The position numbers were made by a program, and so were the translations under genes. This document shows positions 20,329-33,409 of a DNA stretch of 64,000 nt, one piece after another; position 1 is the stretch's first letter; the number at the start of each line of letters is the position of its first letter. The notes below the pieces were generated by a model, which had not been told where the DNA came from, did no database searches, and saw only the letters and a list, made by a program, of their open reading frames with translations. Source of the stretch: Blepharisma stoltei (lineage: Eukaryota > Ciliophora > Heterotrichea > Heterotrichida > Blepharismidae); assembly GCA_914767885.1 (NCBI GenBank), contig CAJZBQ010000037.1, positions 310,001 to 374,000 of the forward strand. Direction: 5' to 3'.

Positions 20329-21381
20329 TTATGCTCTTTCCGCAACAGGTTCAAGTGCATTGTAAAGTTTTTCAACTGCGCTTATCGAGCTTGGCTCTGC
20401 GTTTAGATCAAAGTTATGCTCTAAGCACAAGCAAAGCCTATCCAAAAGTGTCATCTGTTTAAAGTTTTCCTTAAGATCTGATAAGATCCTCACATGCTTT
20501 GCTAAACATTCCGCTATTTTATTCATGAGTGTTCTCAACTCTCCGTTTAAATAGTGCTTCAGTTCGACTACGAGTGTTATGATTCTATCATCATTTATGC
20601 CGATATCCATCGCTAGCCTATCTTTGAGTATTTTTTCATCGTCATATTTTTTTATGTATTGCTCGATCAGGCCCAAGTATTTTTTCATCATTTCAAATTC
20701 CTCTGCCCAAATATTTTTTTGCTTTATCAAATTTGCTTCTAAAGTGGCAATTAATGTATAATTGTAGTCAGCTCTTTTGATGGCTTCGTCAGAGTCTACA
20801 TCAAAACAGTCATGTTTTGTGTGCTCAAACATGCAGCGGCCGCATATTAACTTACTGCAATCACGACAGTAACCAATTAATATCAGTCTGTGCTTTGAGC
20901 AGCGCTGTGGAGCTTCATCAATGTCCATGATTAGGGCAAAATTAACTGGTAAAAAATCGATCAACGAAAAAAATTCTTTGTTATCGAACGGGCACAGCCC
21001 TCGTCCTGGAGTAATTAAACAGTTTTTCAAACAATTATTACAAAAAGTATGGCCGCATGGGAGGCATATAGGGAGCTTATCTTTTGCCTCATATAGCTGT
21101 GAGCACTTGGGGCAAGTTTGAAATGGACAGGGTGTCCTTTTCAGAACAGGGTAGGTCCATGAAAGCTGCTCTAGTTGGTCAAGGAAAATGTTTCCTTTTT
21201 CTATATCGCTCGCAATTCCTATCGTAGCTGCCTCGAACAGCTTGTATTTTGGATCAGAATTATTGTCCCCAACGACCAGAATTTCCTTTTTTGATGCCTT
21301 TTCAGGAATTTTAGGCACTTTTTTCTTGAGAGTCCTGACAGGCCTTCTAGTTGTATTCGGGTTTGTATGGTGTTTTACCAT
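20329..21381 (-). CDS. RING/B-box (TRIM-like) protein
   Basis: 350 aa, one exon. A RING finger CPKCSQLY...LPCGHTFCNNCLKNC ... GLCPFDNKEF occupies about residues 88-135, a B-box CSKHRLILIGYCRDCSKLIC GRC...H (with a second Cys/His set MFEHTKHDC) about residues 160-192, then a coiled coil. This order is that of TRIM-type E3 ubiquitin ligases; no C-terminal recognition domain is seen, so the substrate is unknown. The N-terminus is basic. Confidence 0.85.
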   Translation of the reverse strand: MVKHHTNPNTTRRPVRTLKKKVPKIPEKASKKEILVVGDNNSDPKYKLFEAATIGIASDIEKGNIFLDQLEQLSWTYPVLKRTPCPFQTCPKCSQLYEAKDKLPICLPCGHTFCNNCLKNCLITPGRGLCPFDNKEFFSLIDFLPVNFALIMDIDEAPQRCSKHRLILIGYCRDCSKLICGRCMFEHTKHDCFDVDSDEAIKRADYNYTLIATLEANLIKQKNIWAEEFEMMKKYLGLIEQYIKKYDDEKILKDRLAMDIGINDDRIITLVVELKHYLNGELRTLMNKIAECLAKHVRILSDLKENFKQMTLLDRLCLCLEHNFDLNAEPSSISAVEKLYNALEPVAERA

Positions 21382-22148
21382 TGTGTCGCTAATTAATAAT
21401 TATATGAATCCATCAAAAATTAATTGTTCTCAATGTTGAAAGAAATAATCATTTTTTGTTTAAATAAGTCATGTAGTTTATAGATAGATTTTGGCAATTA
21501 ACTTAGCTGTATTTCATATGTTCTTAGATGGTTCTAGAAGTCTGTTTGGTTACAAAAAATGGAGTATAAAGCTTATAACAATTGTGCATTGATATAAGAA
21601 AATTAAAAAATGAGCCCATTTTCAGCTTTAAATTGAAATTATTTGTCTGTAGAGAATAGATTTATAAAATTTGATCAATTCTAATTATTTAGCCTTGATC
21701 AGATTTTGAAATGAATCTATTAGAGTTATCAGAGCTATATTTTCAGAATTCTCAAGAAATTCTCATTATTAAATATGGTTGCTAATCGATCAAAATGCAT
21801 ATACATATTTGACAAATATAATTTAATTTTGAAAGCTTCCATAATTTTTGTCAAAATGAAAATTTGCAATTATTCGCAAGTGCTAAAAATCAGCTTTTTC
21901 AGTAGTTTTTTTTAATTTCTAAATTTAAAGATTTGTCTATACACTCTTTGAAACAATATTTTGGATATGCTACTTAACACGATTAATTAGCAAACTTTAA
22001 ACTTTTCCGATGAGCATCATCAGAATTTCCATTTTTTTTGCAATTTAATTTAAATTAAAATCAGGCATAAACCAGCGAAATTATCAATTATCAAGCTCCT
22101 CTTCCTTCCTAAATTTATTTCTTTTAACCTATATCGCTTAATTTAAAA
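21382..22148. other. Divergent intergenic region, 767 bp
   Basis: AT-rich spacer between two divergent genes. I see no open frame, hairpin, MITE end or target duplication. Confidence 0.4.
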
Positions 22149-23734
<1,586 letters not shown>

Positions 23735-23961
23735 AATATATTTAGCTTAAAGACTGGGTCTCAAAATCAAGCTTTAAGCAAGCTTCTAAAACAATAATTT
23801 TGTGAAAAAAATTAATATAACAGAAAATTTAATCACACTTAATCCATGAAAATTATTAAATACGACAATTTTTTATTTGCTAAATAAATCTTAATATTAT
23901 TTATCAGGCTAATTTAAAACATAAAATAAGCGAACCAATAAAAACGGATTTAAAGAAATAA

Positions 23962-26234
23962 ATGGGTTGCTGTCAGTCTAAGGTCGAAAAAGCTCCTATT
24001 AAAAAGCAAGACCCTGAGCTGCCTACATCTTCTAGCAAAGGAAGCTCGAGCTCTAAGCAAGCCTCAAACAAATTTGGCAATTTTGGCAATGCCCAGGCAT
24101 CAAAAGGCATTAGAAAAGGAAATTTCATTCAGACTAAGCAAGGCGACGTCAAACAATTCTACCAAATTATAAAAGAAATCGGCTCTGGAGGCTTTGGGAC
24201 CGTATATACTGTAAAAGATAGACGATCAGGGCTCCAGAGGGCAATGAAAGAGCTGCCAAAGGACAGGATGGACCGAGAATCCAACGAAAAAATGCTTGAA
24301 GAGGTCGAAATTCTTAGAGAACTCGTAAATACTAGTTAGGATCATCCAAATATCATGAAAATATATGAAGTCATTGAGTCTGCCAAAAGCTATTTTATCA
24401 TTTCTGAGTTTTTGTCTGGAGGTGAGCTATTTGACAAGATCATAGAAACACAAGGATTTAATGAAAAAATAGCTGCCAAGTACTTCGTGGATATGATGTC
24501 AGCTATAAACTATTGCCATAGCAATGGAATTGTCCATAGAGATTTAAAGCCAGAAAACCTTCTTTTGGAATCCGCAGATTCTAATGCAAATTTAAAGGTT
24601 ATTGATTTTGGAATTTCTCAGAGACTGATGCTTTAAACTTAAAATTATTAAAGATTCTGGCTGCTCGCCTATTGGTAGGTAGTTACCAAGGATCTCTAGG
24701 GAATTCACCCTCTATGTAATGTCAACAGGGAGAACTTCTTTAAGTTGGAATGATTCATTTGGCGAGATAAAGGCTTGAAACCATTCCTCTTCTTCACCAC
24801 CTGATTCATTGGCACCTGTAAAGTAGGGTTTTTTTGTGTTCGTCGTCTCCTCCTTGCCTTGTCGGTTCCAGTTTTGAGTGAGGCTATGGACTCTGAAGCT
24901 TGCTGCTTTGATGCAAAAATTATCCTCACAAAAATCCCAAAAAATGCGATTTCTGGTCAACTCTCACAAAAGGAAAAATTCAAAGCCGATGCGTAGCTCT
25001 CATTTCACGCTAATGAGTTGTCTAAATGGTCTAGGTATACCTTAGACGCTGCTAAGATTTCCTTTTCCAAGTCTAAACCTACCTTTTCCCTCGAGGTAAA
25101 ATCCAATCCTGAAATCGGATTAGGCTAGGCTCTGTACATTACTCGAATTGCTTACCGAGCAAGTTGCCCATTTCTAAGTTGGGGAAAACTTACCGGATAT
25201 AAATAAAATGCACTCGAGCTGCATTGCCAAGAGGGCCATTTTATTTATCCCAGATACTGATGCCAGGGGCCAAATTAACTTCTTCAAACGGCACTTTATT
25301 TTATATGGCTCCAGAAGTTTTCTCTGGTTCACATGATGAAAAATGCGATATTTGGAGTGCTGGGACAATTCTATATATTATGCTTTGTAAAATTTTATTT
25401 AGGCGGCCAACCTCCGTTTTATGCGGATAGTGACACTGCATACGTGAAGCTTATACAAAAGGGGCATTTCAATTTATCAAAAGGAATTTGGTCAAGCATT
25501 TCAGAGGATGCTAAAGATTTATTGAGAAAAATGCTTGCAGTAAGCCCAACTAAAAGACTTAGTGCACAAGATACACTAAACCACCCTTGGGTGATAAAAT
25601 ACCTCAATAACTCTGTGGAAGAAACTCCTATTTCTTCTGAAGCTTTATCAAATTTAGGGAAATTTAGGGTAAATTCTATGTAGGACCAGTCAAAAATAGC
25701 TAAATCAATAAAAACTTTTATTACAAGTCAAATTTTCACAGCCAAAGACGAGGCAAATTTAGTCAAAATCTTTAAAAGAGTTGATAAGAACGGAGATGGA
25801 AAATTATCTAGGGCAGAACTAATGGAAGGGTACAATGAATTAGGGCTGACTTCACCTACAGACATAGAAGCAATCATGAAAAACTGTGACACTGATAACA
25901 GCGGGTTTATAGATTTCACTGAATTTGTAACTGCTACCACTGAATGGAACCAAATGCTGAACCAAAATCAGCTTAAACAAGCCTTCCAAATTTATGACGC
26001 TAGTGGAGATGGGACTTTATCTCTTGATGAGCTCAAAACAAGTAAATTTTATTCTTATGAAAATGCAATTACCATAATTAGTTTTTTTAAAAAAAAAATA
26101 TTAGGTCATAAAGGAATATCCCAGGAATTGAAGATACTGAATGGAAGAAATTTTTAGATGAGGCTGACAAAGATGGAGACGGTGTCATCACTTTTGCGGA
26201 ACTCAAAGACTATTTATTATCGAAACTTAATTAA
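23962..26234 (+). CDS. Calcium-dependent protein kinase (CDPK)
   Basis: 506 aa after removing three introns (24325-24339, 16 nt at 25387-25402, and 25684-region 15 nt GTAAATTCTATGTAG), a retroposon and a 74-bp IES. MGCCQSK is a myristoylation/palmitoylation start. Kinase: GSGGFGTVY, HRDLKPENLL, DFG, GTLFYMAPEVF, PTKRLSAQDTLNHPW. Junction domain, then EF-hands: DKNGDGKLSRAEL, DTDNSGFIDFTEF, DASGDGTLSLDEL and DKDGDGVITFAEL, all four with good Ca ligands. It therefore couples Ca2+ directly to phosphorylation, as in other alveolates. Confidence 0.92.
24619..25263 (-). mobile_element. SINE-like retroposon inside CDPK kinase domain
   Basis: Near-identical 13-bp repeats CAGAGACTGATGC (24619) and CAGATACTGATGC (25251); 632 bp between them, and removing 632 restores ISQRLMPGAKLTSSNGT in frame. 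On the minus strand it starts GATAAATAAAATGGCC, then a short hairpin (ATTTTATTTAT), and ends TTTAAGTTTAAAG. Only the right repeat contains TA; a TA-TA excision 24634-25241 (608 bp) is also in frame but would leave eight extra residues. Confidence 0.8.
26043..26116. other. IES, 74 bp, in CDPK fourth EF-hand linker
   Basis: TAs at 26043 and 26117. Removal fuses AAA ACA AGT ATC CCA GGA ATT GAA (KTSIPGIE) and gives the last EF-hand. Contains an A/T run. One of the shortest IESs here. Confidence 0.8.
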
Positions 26235-26246
26235 AGATATTTAGAA

Positions 26247-28648
26247 CTAAAGCTTCTTAAGGCCTAAAAATCCTTCTGCTCCTGCATCACCAGTGTAAGT
26301 TATCGAAATTCTAGCTCTGGCTGGCAGTGCGATAAAATCAGTCACAGTAAGTCCAGCGATGTTTCCTGAAGAGTGTCTTCCCCAGACTTTTCCAAGGGTC
26401 TGACTATCAGTGATCACAGGCTCCCCATTCACCATTAACTGCACATTTGGTTTTTTTCTGGCAAAAAACCCATAGAAAACTTCATAAAGTCCTGGTGCAA
26501 TAGTAAGTACACTAGTTTTATCTTTTTCCCACAAAAAGTTATCAGGGCAGGTATTAACACTTTGGACTTCCCAAGGGACGGTATAGCCAGTTCTGACTTC
26601 TCCTGACTTCCATATCCATCTTGCCATGCAGTTTTCTCCACACAATGCTTCATTTATTAAAGCTTGACTGTTAATATGACTATGAAATTCATTAGCAGCT
26701 GCTTTTTTGTCAAGCTCATCATGCAAGTCTTGAAGAATTTTATTGATATCTTCTATATTTGGCTTCATATCAAGCAAAACGCATATATCTTTTATGTTGG
26801 CTTTGAGGAGAATTTCTTTGCTTATCTGTTCGAGGTGATTTTGAAGATCTTTTATGCTTGAATCAAGGTCCATAAACTGAGCACGGCCATATGTTTGGGT
26901 GCGGATATCGTCAATTGTGCAGCGAAGATTGGCTTCATCAGTCTGAAACTTGTTAAGAAGGTTTTCAGTGGTTTCTGACAGAAGAGAGTTGACTTCTTGG
27001 ATATCAGGCTTTTTGTCAATTTGGATTAAGATGTCTCTTTCTTTACGGAGGACGAGGTCTTGAAGCTCATCTTTGTTGTCTTTAAGCTCTTTGCTTAGCT
27101 CTCTAAAGGTAAGCTCAAGACGCTCTTGGAATTCTCTGGTGTCAATTTTTTGGTCGGTAAGAGTTCTTATATTGTTTTACAAAGAAAGTGAATAAATTTT
27201 TATAGGAATACTTTTTATAGAATATTAGAAATTTGATTGTAAGAAATATAGTATTTTACCTATATAAATCGTTATAATTCATTTTTATCAACTTTTCGTG
27301 ATCGAATCTCATCTATATCTCTTTGTACACTTCCAATTTCATGCCGAAGCGATTTCAAGTCTTCTGCTCTGGTCCCTGATGTATAGCTTTGAATATATTT
27401 TAAGTTTTCTTCTAGGTCAACTTGGCTTTTTTCCATTGATGCTTTAAAAGTTTCTTTGAGCCTTGTTAAGTCTTCTTCGATTGCTTTCGTATAATTATCA
27501 TTTCTTATTGATTTCTCTATAGCGCTTTCTTCAATTTTTCTTATATCTAGCCTTACCTGGGCTTGAATATTTTTCAAGGAATTATTAATTTCGTCTTTAA
27601 AATTTGCTATATTCTCTGCATCCACTTTTTTATTAACCAACTGCAAAGCTCTGTCTACATCTCTTGAATCACCTTTCCTATTCACCGCAGTTTGCAAATC
27701 ATCTAAATCATTTTTCAATTTATTCAAAAACTGCTCCATTTCTAAGAATTTTTGGTTATTTTTGATATCTGCATCTTTCTTTGCTGAGTTAAAAGAGCTG
27801 AAAATGGTGTCAATATCAGATTTTTCGACTCTTTTTGAGATTTCGTGGTTGATAAATTTTATGGTTTCGGACTTATCAGCTTTAAGCTCAAGCTCTCGTG
27901 CTAAAATGTCAAGCTGAGAGAGATCTGCTTTATGCTCTAAATAAGCCATAAGATCAGTAGATTCCACTTTTTTAGCAAACAATGCATCAATATCAGAGCG
28001 GTTGGCTTTTTTATGTAGAGCGCTAGCGACAGATTCAGTGTTAGCTTTTTCTTGCAAAGCCTGATTGATTTCAGCAGCATTTGCTTTGGTTTCTATTTTT
28101 TTATCAAGCTGCTGTATATCTCTTAGCGTTGCACACTGCTGGAGTCTTCTGTAAGCATCATCATGGACTTCTTCAATAGCTGCCTTTATCGTTCTTAATT
28201 CAGCTTGAATTTCCCTCAAATCAGCTTTTGCTTCTAGTGCCGTTTTCAGTTCTTCATAGCTGACTTTGCTTGATAGTAAATATTGGGCATCATTTCTTGA
28301 GATTTTATCTTCAACCAACGTATAAACATCGTCAATATTCACTTTATTTTCAAGCGACGTTCTTAGTTCAGAAATCGACCTGGTGAAATCTGAAATATTT
28401 ACCTTAACAGATAGGCCAGAATTCAGCTCAGCTTTTGATGCTTTTGTAGGGAACTGAACATCAATTTCTCGTAAGCTTGATCCTTGGGATTTTACTATGT
28501 CTGAAAGAGCTTTGAATGTGAGTCTGACTATATCTTGAACAGAGCGCCATTCATTTAAGCCGCCTAATAGGTCTTCAACAATTACTGGAGAGTAAGGATC
28601 TTCTGAACGGATTCTTGAGAGTGGAAAATCTCGTGCAGGACTTGTCAT
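26247..28648 (-). CDS. Long coiled-coil protein with C1q-like C-terminal domain
   Basis: 764 aa after removing a 107-bp IES. Residues about 30-620 are a nearly continuous coiled coil with a recurring ~35-residue KA(D/N)xxDI...L unit (SKAELNSGLSVKVNISDFTR, then KADLREIQAELR, KANAAEINQALQ, KANRSDIDALFAKK and KADLSQLDILAREL). The C-terminal ~130 residues resemble a C1q/TNF jelly roll: APGLYEVFYGFFARKKPNVQ, MVNGEPVI, SSGNIAGLTVTDFIALPARA, ending GFLGLKKL. Such a trimer-forming head on a rod suggests a structural, perhaps ciliary or basal-body, protein. Starts 302 bp from, and divergent to, the PLK4 gene. No specific orthologue named. Confidence 0.75.
27168..27274. other. IES, 107 bp, in coiled-coil/C1q gene
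   Basis: TAs at 27168 and 27275. Removal gives GAT AAA AAT GAA TTA AGA ACT CTT (DKNELRTL), deleting TAA and TAG codons. The alternative join one TA further also keeps frame but shortens the repeat unit. Confidence 0.75.
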
Positions 28649-28949
28649 ATGGAAATTTTTAAATATTAAAATAAGGAGTTATTTGAAAATATAAAAAGAA
28701 GTGGGAATTTTAAAGGGAAAATAAATAAATTTGAGTAAGGGAAGAGATGTGAAGGAAGGGAATATTTTGAGGTGATTTAAATATATAAAATATAATATAA
28801 GATTTTGCAATGATATTTAGTAGTTAGAAATAAAAAATAGAGTGTAAAAAAGCAAGCTTTGAAAGAATGATTTAGGGAAAAGTAAAGAAATCGGATTTCT
28901 TTTAATTTAATAAGAATTAATTGATAGCAGGATTTAAAATTTAGGAAGA
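28649..28949. promoter_or_regulatory. Divergent promoter region
   Basis: 301 bp between start codons of two divergent genes (coiled-coil/C1q and PLK4-like). Purine-rich on the plus strand; no known element recognised. Confidence 0.35.
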
Positions 28950-30793
28950 ATGGAAAGTAAACTTGGAAGCAGATTGCCGGTAAGCGCTTATCTAGGATTA
29001 CGAAGTGATCAAGCCATTAGGAAGAGGTGCTTATTCATATGTTTACCACGTCAAATATCGTTCTACTTCTCAAGAATTTGCCTTAAAAATCATTGAAAAG
29101 CAAGTCGTTGTCCAAAAAAACTTGACAAATAGGCTACTTAACGAAATAAAATTACAAAAGCGGCTTAATCATCCATGTATAGTCAAGTTTTATCATAGTT
29201 TTGAGGATGAGGATTGTATTTACTTATTCCTCTCTTTAAATTGGAACAAGATATCGGTAAAAATTTCCATTTTGGTGTGAAGCAAAACTTTTTTTTTTAT
29301 TTGAAATTTTATAAGTGAAAATACTTTTTTTTTACTAATTTAATAGAAAAGTGCAAATAGATATTATTTAACAGTATTTACAATGAATCGATTAATTTTC
29401 AGTATTAATTCTTCATAATAAATTAAAATTCAAACAATTTATATTTTTTTAATTTTTTAAAATTTTCCCTTCTTTAAATTGGAACAGGATTTTTTTCTAA
29501 TTTAAGATTGGGGAGTTAGTTCTGGAATATTGCGCAGGAGGCGAGTTGTTCAGCTACATAAAATCTGAAGGTCGCTTAAGTGAAGATGAAACCCGAATGC
29601 TCTGCAGCCAGCTAGTTGATGGAATTGACTACTTGCACAATCGTGGAATCCTGCATAGAGATTTAAAGCTAGGAAATTTATTACTATCAGAAGACAGAAC
29701 CTTATTAAAAATTGGAGACTTTGGCTTAGCTGTAAAGCTCAGCAATTATAGTGAAGAAAGATCTACACTATGCGGGACTCCCAACTATATATCTCCAGAA
29801 GTGGTAAATCGCCAGCCATATGGCCTTGCAGCTGATTTATGAAGCCTAGGATGTATAGTATATGGCTGCCTTACAGGAAACCCTCCTTTTGAGTCTCCTG
29901 ATATACAGACAACTTTATTGAAAATAAAAGATATGAGTTATTCTTTACCAAATTATTTATCAGATGACGCTGAAACATTAATTAGATCACTTTTATCGTG
30001 AAATCCTGATGAAAGATTGTCAATACAGGATGTAAAAAACCAGCCATTTTTTAAGTCACAGTTTTTTAGCACACTTGATACAAGAACTTTGCAGTCACCT
30101 ACATTGATTTTAAGCCCTGTCTCTAAGCATAGATCAGCTACATATGTAGACTATACAGAAACTATAATTTCTCCTGAAAAACCAGGAAAATATGACTTAC
30201 CAAGGTCAAATAGAAAAATAAAATCTCTGAAACAAGACCCTTTTGCTACTCCCCGAAGCAAGCCAATAGTCATTAAAATGCCTTTATCAACTGCAAATTT
30301 ATTACCATTCAAACACATATCAAAAAACAGAGTCCTAGAAATCAACGACAAAGGCTGGGTCATTGTAAATATGAACAATCGCCAACTAGAAGTCTCAAGC
30401 GACGGCCTGACTGTAATTTACCAAGGGAAACTCACAAATTTCAGAGAAATGAACAACAATTGTGCGAAGCTTTATCAATACGCCCAAACTGCATTAGACT
30501 TAGTAAGGTCAAAAACCCCTAAAATTAAGCTGCAAATTAAAGATGCAATGTGCATGCTAATGTGAAATGAACCGTATCCGAATTTCGAAGTGGATTTTGA
30601 AAATGGTGCTAGGGTTTGCTATCAGATAGGCAGTGGAAAACTCTATGTCCACCCTCTAACAGGCGGAAGCTTTGAAATTTCGCCTTCAGAAGATTACGAG
30701 CACTTAGACCAAAGCTTGAAAAACATTGTCGATACCACCTTAGAAGGCTTGAAATGCTGCATTGACGAAGAGCGGAAGCTTAAAATAACCTAA
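28950..30793 (+). CDS. Polo-like kinase 4 (SAK/PLK4-like)
   Basis: 511 aa after removal of a 16-nt intron (28980-28995) and a 292-bp IES. Kinase: DYEVIKPLGRGAYSYVYHVK, ALKIIEKQ, VLEYCAGGELF, HRDLKLGNLLLS, DFGLAVKL, CGTPNYISPEV. Trp codons in ADLWSLG (29840), LLSWNPDERL and MLMWNEPYP are TGA. PLK-type features are HRDLKLGN and the short DSW/NP end; the C-terminal ~200 residues (LEINDKGWVIVNMNNRQLEV, and YVHPLTGGSFEIS) resemble a cryptic polo box. PLK4 triggers centriole/basal-body duplication, a fitting gene for a multiciliated cell. No canonical N-terminal PB pair beyond this is visible, so PLK4 rather than PLK1 is preferred. Confidence 0.85.
29225..29516. mobile_element. IES, MITE family C, 292 bp, in PLK4-like kinase
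   Basis: Left TTATTCCTCTCTTTAAATTGG, right ...TTTAAGATTGGGGAGTTA, and an internal TTCCCTTCTTTAAATTGGAAC copy at 29466. TAs 29225 and 29517. Removal gives ATT TAC TTA GTT CTG GAA TAT (IYLVLEY), the exact kinase hinge consensus, which fixes the boundaries of this family. Confidence 0.92.
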
Positions 30794-30892
30794 TTGTCAT
30801 TATTTATCCATTTTTCGCGATACAAATTTTCTGTAATAGCAAAATTTTATTAATAATCTACATTTTTTCAAATTAACTTTACTTATAGTCAA

Positions 30893-32835
30893 CTAAAATT
30901 TTTTTTCTTCTGATACATTCAAGGTCATCAGCTTCATTATTTTCGCAATAATTTCTACAGCATTCGCTGCGGTCTCAGCTTCATACATTTTCCTTTTCTT
31001 AACGTTATCTTCAGTATAATCGATCCACAAGCAGTTTAAGTTTTTTTCGTCTTGCTCTACCAAATGTATTGTAGAAATCGGGATTTCAGGGTGGTGGGTT
31101 ATTGACTTAAAAATGCCAGCGAATTTTTTCCTCATGACATGTTGAGCTGTTCCTGAAGCTTTTCCTTTTATAGCAGCTTTTGCCATGGTTTCTGTCATGT
31201 TATAAAGCCTGATTTGGTCGATTCCTAGAATTCTTTTTTGCCTCTTGCCCCTTCTGTTGACTTTGATGATAGGGAATTCTTGATAAGCGCAGGCTTGTGC
31301 TTTTGTCAAATGGAATCTTAGAGGGTCAAATTTCATTTCTTCTTCGCTGAGTTCTTTTATAACAGGGAGTTCTTTTTTGATAAAAACTCTTTCTATTGGA
31401 GTATCCACATAGACTTTTCTGCAGAGTTTTAATTCTGTAGTGCCAAGGGCTTGAACATGCAAGTCTAAATCAACGTTGCACTCTTCTTTCTGAAAGGAGT
31501 CTTCAAGGTCAACGTCAATTTTAAACTCAAACTCATCAGGATGGAAATAGGAAACACCTGAAAACTTCTGTTGCAGCTTATGCAAAATATCTCGTAAAGA
31601 GTCATTCGGCTGGGCTTTCACTATTGTCGAGTTTTCTTCAAAATAAATTTTTAACGCTATACATTGCCCTATTTCAGAAACTCTTCTTACCTGCTTATGC
31701 GACACTGACAGCCTTGCTTCACCTGCATAATTAGGAATTGCACAAAAAGCTAGTGAATCGACTCCTAAATCGCGGACTTTCATTGCTCTGTCGACATTAA
31801 AATCAGTTTCAGGCATACAAGTATCATCGTCTACAAGCCAAATTTCGTAGCCTTCTGGAATTGGGCCATATGGGAGTTCTTTGTCTCTGCTGGCTGAGCT
31901 TCGGAGATAGGAAGAAATCACTTTGGCGATTAGTTGCTCTACTGTTGAAGATTTTGGGATGGAAACAATCATATTTTCAAGGGTGGAAAAAAGATAGACT
32001 TTAAGCTGAATCATATCAGCGTTTTGAACTGCTTGTGGAGTGTCCTCGAACTTTAGAGACTTGGTTAGGCTTGAAACTTTGGCTATTGACTGGGAAAAAC
32101 TTTCTCTATATGTTTCATCTCTTTCGACTTCTATATTAGTAGGAGACTCTTCCTCCTTTTCTGGGGTCATTGGCCGTGGAACTTCTTCAGCTTGCTCTTG
32201 TTGCTGCTCTTGAATGCTGAATTTTCGTAAAGGTGCCTCTGGTATTGGCGGAGAATAAAATAAACAGTCTTCTATACTTTGGGCTAATTCCAGCATCTTG
32301 TCGATTGATTCTTGGGTTGTAGCGATCTCGTAGGAGTAATATAAGTTAAAAGTTATGCTGGATATAAGAGGGATAATCCACTAGACTTCTCCTCTCTTGG
32401 CTATAAAAATTCAGCTCCATAGTCTCAGTATTCAAATGAGGAAAATGAAGGCTGCCATTTTGAATTTCCAACAGGAATCACCTGTCGATGGTATCAACTC
32501 CTTAGGGCAGAACTACAGCCTGGAGTGTGCCAAGATGGCTCCGATAAGAAAGACCATGATAGGCAAAACCTGCTTGGCATGACAGGAAAATCTTAGGGGA
32601 GAAATAAAAGCTTCCATCTTCAGCGAGGCTTCCCAAAACTAAAGGCCTAGTTCAAAAGTAACAAAAGCACTGTTTTCAGTTTCGTCAGGATGTGTCCTAT
32701 CTGCTCAATAGGAGCGCGCCTCGGAGTCCTTCTTCCTTCAATTTTATTTCTCCCATAGGAGTAAGGATTTTTATTTGGAGAGCTTCTGGAAATTTTTAGC
32801 ATCCGATTCAGCTCAAAAGGCTCTGAAAATTCCAT
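30893..32835 (-). CDS. SIN1/AVO1-like TORC2 subunit
   Basis: About 544 aa after removing a 308-bp retroposon-like insert (32340-32647). The central part (YEIWLVDDDTCMPETDFNVD, then VRDLGVDSLAFCAIP) matches the CRIM region that presents substrates to TORC2; a Ras-binding-like stretch follows; the C-terminus is a PH domain: FPIIKVNRRGKRQKRILGID ... KKFAGIFKSITHHPE ... NCLWIDYTEDNVKKRKMYEA. The first exon is MEFSEPFELNRMLKISRSSP. An ATG at 32296 would give a shorter protein without the insert problem, but the upstream exon joins in frame (LLLLLNYYSYEIATTQES). Confidence 0.82.
32340..32647. mobile_element. Retroposon-like IES, family 3, 308 bp, in SIN1
   Basis: Imperfect flanking repeats (minus strand TTACTTTTGAACT versus ATAACTTTTAACTT) and a body sharing CTCCATAG...TTCAAATGAGGAAAATG-type sequence with the element entering at 63870. 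TA 32340 (or 32337) and TA 32648 both give an in-frame join. Confidence 0.65.
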
Positions 32836-33199
32836 CTTAAATTATGAAAGTTGATCAAAATCTTTCAGAAACTTTATAGGCGAATCTAGCTCATTATTAA
32901 GATCATCACCAGAAAACAATTTAAAAATAAGAATATGATAAAAGTTGAAAAATCGAGTAAATGTTCTAGAATTTAAATAATAAAATACAAATTTGAAAAT
33001 TTCATAGTTATGAACAATTTCATAAGGCAGGTTAATGAAATTTGGATAAGTTTACTGAGAGGATAATATATATTTTCATAAATATCTATAAGTACTTATA
33101 TAAAGTTTAATATTATTTTATTTAATTTATAAGAGATAATCCATATATTATGTGTAATTAAGCATTGAGCGTTATATAATTTACTTTTATTATATTTAT

Positions 33200-33373
33200 T
33201 ATCGCTATTTGCAGATTTTTGAACTTTACCACCTAAGTGTGGAATTTTTTCCGCGCGTGAAAAGGTGATTTCACGTGTGGAACCCTTTTGATTTCACATG
33301 TGAAATCACCTTTTCACATGCGGAAAAAAATTCCACACTTAGGTGGTCAAGTTCAAAAATCTGCAAATAACGA
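33200..33373. mobile_element. Hairpin IES, 174 bp, intergenic
   Basis: Palindrome starting TATCGCTATTTGCAGATTTT and ending AAAATCTGCAAATAACGATA, arms about 80 bp, with internal CCACCTAAGTGTGGAA/TTCCACACTTAGGTGG and a second TTTCACGTG/CACATGTGAAA hairpin. TA at both ends, 36 bp upstream of the next ATG, so it lies in a leader. The 32836-33199 stretch before it is plain AT-rich spacer. Confidence 0.85.
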
Positions 33374-33409
33374 TACTAGATTTTTCCTATCATTTTTAAA
33401 ATTCTATTA

